Notes under the pieces: model-generated
The model's database searches: none
What the model was told of the DNA's origin: nothing
The model's input: only the letters and a program-made list of their open reading frames with translations
Assembly: GCA_021203145.1 (NCBI GenBank)
Contig: JAJQBS010000108.1
Coordinates: 1-33,420 of the forward strand
DNA from: Lachnospiraceae bacterium
GTDB taxonomy: Bacteria; Bacillota; Clostridia; Lachnospirales; Lachnospiraceae
Direction: 5' to 3'
DNA: 33,420 bases
Program-made: the position numbers and the translations under genes
In this document: positions 31,601 to 33,420 of the stretch, piece by piece
Numbering within the stretch: the first letter of the stretch is position 1
Layout: every line of letters begins with the position of its first letter

Positions 31601-33234
31601 GCCGGATTCTGAGACTCGAACGCAGTCCGCGCAATGTCTTTTACCGGGATATGCAAAGAGGATGCAAAATTCTCCAGGAAGGATCCGCAGCCCGAGGAGC
31701 AGGCTTCATTTACAACAATGTTGGTCACAATGCCGTGATCCACCCAGATCGCTTTCATATCCTGGCCGCCGATGTCCAGGATAAAGGTGGCGTCGTCCAC
31801 ATATTTCGCGGCAGCTCTCGCGTGAGCCACGGTCTCCACCATATGGCACTCCGTGCTCCAGGCCTTTGAGAACAGCATCTCACCATAGCCGGTCGAACCA
31901 GCGGCGATAATTTCAAGCTCCGCCCCTGCAGCCCGATAGCGGTCGCGGATCGCCAGAATCGCCTTTTTCGCGACTATCAGCGGCTCCCCCTCGTTCGGAG
32001 AATAAAAAGAATCCAGAATATTTTCCCGATCGTCCATCAGAACAAATTTGGTCGTTGTACTTCCGGAGTCGATGCCCAGGTACGCCCGCACGGTCTCGCC
32101 CGCATGCGGCTGGTACGGAACACATTCCTCCAGCTGATGGCGCGCCAAAAACTGCTCCCTCTCAGCCAGGGACGCAAAATAAGGCTTCGAAGGATCATAT
32201 GCCGCATGGAAGGAGCCCGTGGAAGACTCCCCCATCTCGAAACAACCGCTTCCGGAGGAAAGCTTCTGCGCCTGGCCGGATCCATCCGCAGCCGGGCAGC
32301 ACTCTTTTGAAGAGGCATCCTTCTCCTGCGTAGCACCTGCGCCATCGGCTGCCCCATCCTCGAGCCTTGCGACCAGCTCGTCAATCTCATAAACGGCTGT
32401 GCGAGCCGCGAACATGGTCTCCAGCGAAAGCGCCGCCCCAAAAGCAATCATAATCTCCGGATGCTCCGGTATCAGCGTCTCCTCCGGCGAGAGATCCAGC
32501 CGCTCGGCAAATACCTTCACCAGTCTCGGATTAAAGGTCAAAGGACCTCCCTCGAAGACCACTGGTTTCTCAATATCGAGACCCTGCGCCAGTCCGCCGA
32601 TCGTCTGCTTCGCAATCGCGTGGAAGGCTGACAGTGCCAGATCCTGGCGCGCCACGCCCTGGTTCAGCAGCGGCTGGATATCGGTCTTTACGTACACGCC
32701 GCACCGCCCGGAAATGTCATAGACGCAGGTTCCCTGTTCCGAGAGCGCGTTGAACTCCTCCACTGGAGTCTTCAGCACCGTCGCGATCTCATCAATGAAC
32801 GCGCCTGTGCCCCCCGCGCAGCTTCCGTTCATACGCATGTCCTTTACGTTCAGCGAGCCATCCGATCCGCGGTTAAAAAATATCATTTTCGCGTCCTGTC
32901 CACCCAGCTCGATCGCCGTGCCGACATCGCTGTAATAAGACCGCAGCGCGATAGAATTCGCTACGACCTCCTGTATGTAGGGAACCCCCAGCCGGCGCGC
33001 GATCCCGCCGCCGCCGGATCCTGTCAGCACCAGCCGCAGCGCGGCCCGGGGAAAAGCCTTTTTAAATGCGTCGAGCGCAATGCACACACTGTGTACCTGC
33101 GCTGCGTTATGTCTTTTGTAATCCGAATATATGATCTGTTTTCTTTCGGGATCCACCGCAACAATCTTCGTCGTCGTAGAGCCTACATCAACTCCGACCA
33201 GAAACATCCGGGTATCTGATGTACTCTTTGGCAT
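28603..33234 (-). CDS. 2-hydroxyacyl-CoA dehydratase activase-related giant protein
   Basis: The 1543-residue protein combines two BcrA/BadF/HgdC-type ASKHA ATPase domains, a DUF2229-type part and a HgdB-like C-terminal part. Domain 1 begins VGVDVGSTTTKIVAV and has GSCAGGTGAF; domain 2 (from about residue 383) begins LGIDSGSTTTKFVL and has ACSSGCGSFLE. The cysteines in these motifs bind the [4Fe-4S] cluster in HgdC. CPFCTNHCKR near 675 adds more cysteines; VLSFWETMPFWTTFWKSLGF opens DUF2229. A low-complexity linker with Ser, Gly and acidic residues fills about 295-358. Such activases pass an electron to a dehydratase using ATP, but no dehydratase gene is nearby and the target is unknown. I chose ATG 33234, 10 bases after GAGGAG. 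A degV gene follows in the same direction. Confidence 0.88.
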   Translation of the reverse strand: MPKSTSDTRMFLVGVDVGSTTTKIVAVDPERKQIIYSDYKRHNAAQVHSVCIALDAFKKAFPRAALRLVLTGSGGGGIARRLGVPYIQEVVANSIALRSYYSDVGTAIELGGQDAKMIFFNRGSDGSLNVKDMRMNGSCAGGTGAFIDEIATVLKTPVEEFNALSEQGTCVYDISGRCGVYVKTDIQPLLNQGVARQDLALSAFHAIAKQTIGGLAQGLDIEKPVVFEGGPLTFNPRLVKVFAERLDLSPEETLIPEHPEIMIAFGAALSLETMFAARTAVYEIDELVARLEDGAADGAGATQEKDASSKECCPAADGSGQAQKLSSGSGCFEMGESSTGSFHAAYDPSKPYFASLAEREQFLARHQLEECVPYQPHAGETVRAYLGIDSGSTTTKFVLMDDRENILDSFYSPNEGEPLIVAKKAILAIRDRYRAAGAELEIIAAGSTGYGEMLFSKAWSTECHMVETVAHARAAAKYVDDATFILDIGGQDMKAIWVDHGIVTNIVVNEACSSGCGSFLENFASSLHIPVKDIARTAFESQNPAVLGSRCTVFMNSSIVTEQRNGKESGDIMAGLCRSIIENVFTKVIRISNLDSLGDTIVVQGGTFQNDAVLCALEQYTGKEVTRAPYPGLMGAIGAALLTMEHCEQAHTFVGLDAIEKFSYTQEANSPCPFCTNHCKRTIVRFSNGNSWITNNRCERGEILGDPKDAHVREQLKAKKAEKDRVPNLFRLREELLFREYPHPNLYSPETGNTNNAPALLKTAKATSDRGITIGIPRVLSFWETMPFWTTFWKSLGFRVKISDKSTRKIYEDGLSAVTSDTVCFPAKLVHGHIRNLVKSKSCDRIFMPSITTVSSENTEKTSESMCAVVKGYPIVIRNSDNPEKRWGIPFDTPLFHWHKTSDRNRQLTHYMEETFSIPADLTIKAIAAGDEAQNTFSRELKRAGQEVIDQVQKDGRYAVVLASRPYQNDALVNHDLPEMFTSQGIPVLTADSVPGIEKVDLSKSRLDIVNNYHARMLSSAILAANSEHLEYVQIVSFGCGHDAYLSDEIIRLMKETSGKIPLVLKVDESDIQGPLRIRVRSFVETVEMRRRKSQALQVHELPDPYPVKFTKADRREKILLVPNTSHAFARLMATAMSSEHKMKAAPLDIGREEAIHLGKQYVHNDICFPAQIVIGEALAALKSGKYDDHEVVIAMAKYVGDCRLTHYSALLRKALDDAGYPYVPIVTNDDVDSHDLHPGYKLNVLASIKIAFCLPMIDELEELLRKIRPYEKEPGSANRAFEAAMDELIFGLEKHGLGGARNGFKKGIEIMKNVDYDRSRPRPRVLIVGEYLLNFHPGANHDIEDYLEKNGFEIIEAKMSDVIQKTYFYQDAQNREYHLDRKVTEKAWPATCNKVFDIAHSVSDAIACTHPLYERPARLTELVKDSDPIIHHTFDAGEGVLIPGEILHHAKKGCRAFVILQPFGCLPNHVVGRGIAKKLKEIYPDAQILPLDYDPDVSFANIENRLQMLIMNAKGDSHAARLGRVEKKEQSGQHSGEFATVH

Positions 33235-33301
33235 GCTTTCCAATCTCCTCTTTTCATGCATCCAGCAACCGCCTGACACCTTCAGTCGTGTTCTCCCAAG
33301 T

Positions 33302-33329
33302 ATTTTAACATCCCATCCTGTTATGTCAA
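33302..33329 (-). promoter_or_regulatory. Promoter of the dehydratase activase-like gene
   Basis: On the minus strand TTGACA (33329-33324) and TAAAAT (33307-33302) are 16 bases apart. The leader is about 60 bases. Nothing else was seen in 33330-33420. Confidence 0.7.
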
Positions 33330-33420
33330 GTGAAAATCCAATGAAAAAATCTAAACAATTTTACAATCAGGGTTGTTTCATGAAGAAATTTTAAAATTGA
33401 AAAAACGTAGATTTTATCGG

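Overview
The window looks like a chromosomal segment from an anaerobic Firmicute, most likely of the family Lachnospiraceae. The evidence is the gene content: paired glgC/glgD, an ammonium transporter fused to a PII domain, two DegV proteins, DUF4317, DUF5721 and DUF6142-like proteins, a permuted GH3 beta-glucosidase, a giant 2-hydroxyacyl-CoA dehydratase activase-like protein and a CIRCE operator. Shine-Dalgarno sites are strong and promoters are sigma-A-like. The species cannot be named from the sequence alone.

Positions 1 to about 5880 are accessory DNA, visibly more AT-rich than the rest. I read them as one end of a decaying integrative and mobilizable element lodged against the 3' end of guaA. 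From the left it holds a NUDIX gene cut off inside the NUDIX box, a small unknown gene, a MobV-type relaxase split by a one-base deletion, a candidate oriT with two hairpins, and a small frame-broken gene. Next come four operator-like repeats in front of an XRE repressor gene, a secreted cargo protein, and a second XRE protein. The most interesting part follows: a 27-residue TxpA/BsrG-like hydrophobic peptide with a consensus promoter on the opposite strand firing into its 3' end, which is the layout of a type I toxin-antitoxin pair. A tyrosine integrase and a tandem 11-bp repeat close the element.

From 5889 onward the DNA is ordinary chromosome. guaA and trxA are read leftward, then a degV gene. 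A DUF5721 gene is followed by a CIRCE element that also has the form of a terminator. htpG follows, under a consensus promoter, and encodes an HSP90 with an unusual acidic insert of about 95 residues. TraX-like, DUF4317 and GH3 genes are read rightward. A leftward group of four small genes (two unknown, a DUF6142-like membrane protein and a VanZ-like protein), pyrE and a Uma2-like gene come next. glgC and glgD overlap by 7 bp and should make the two subunits of ADP-glucose pyrophosphorylase for glycogen synthesis.

The right part holds a secreted LprI-domain protein (leftward) and the Amt-PII fusion gene (rightward), whose promoter is followed almost at once by an intrinsic terminator, suggesting transcript-level control. 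A leftward pair, the dehydratase activase-like giant and a second degV, ends the window. I saw no rRNA, tRNA, CRISPR array or insertion sequence. All names are from reading motifs by eye; no database search was run.
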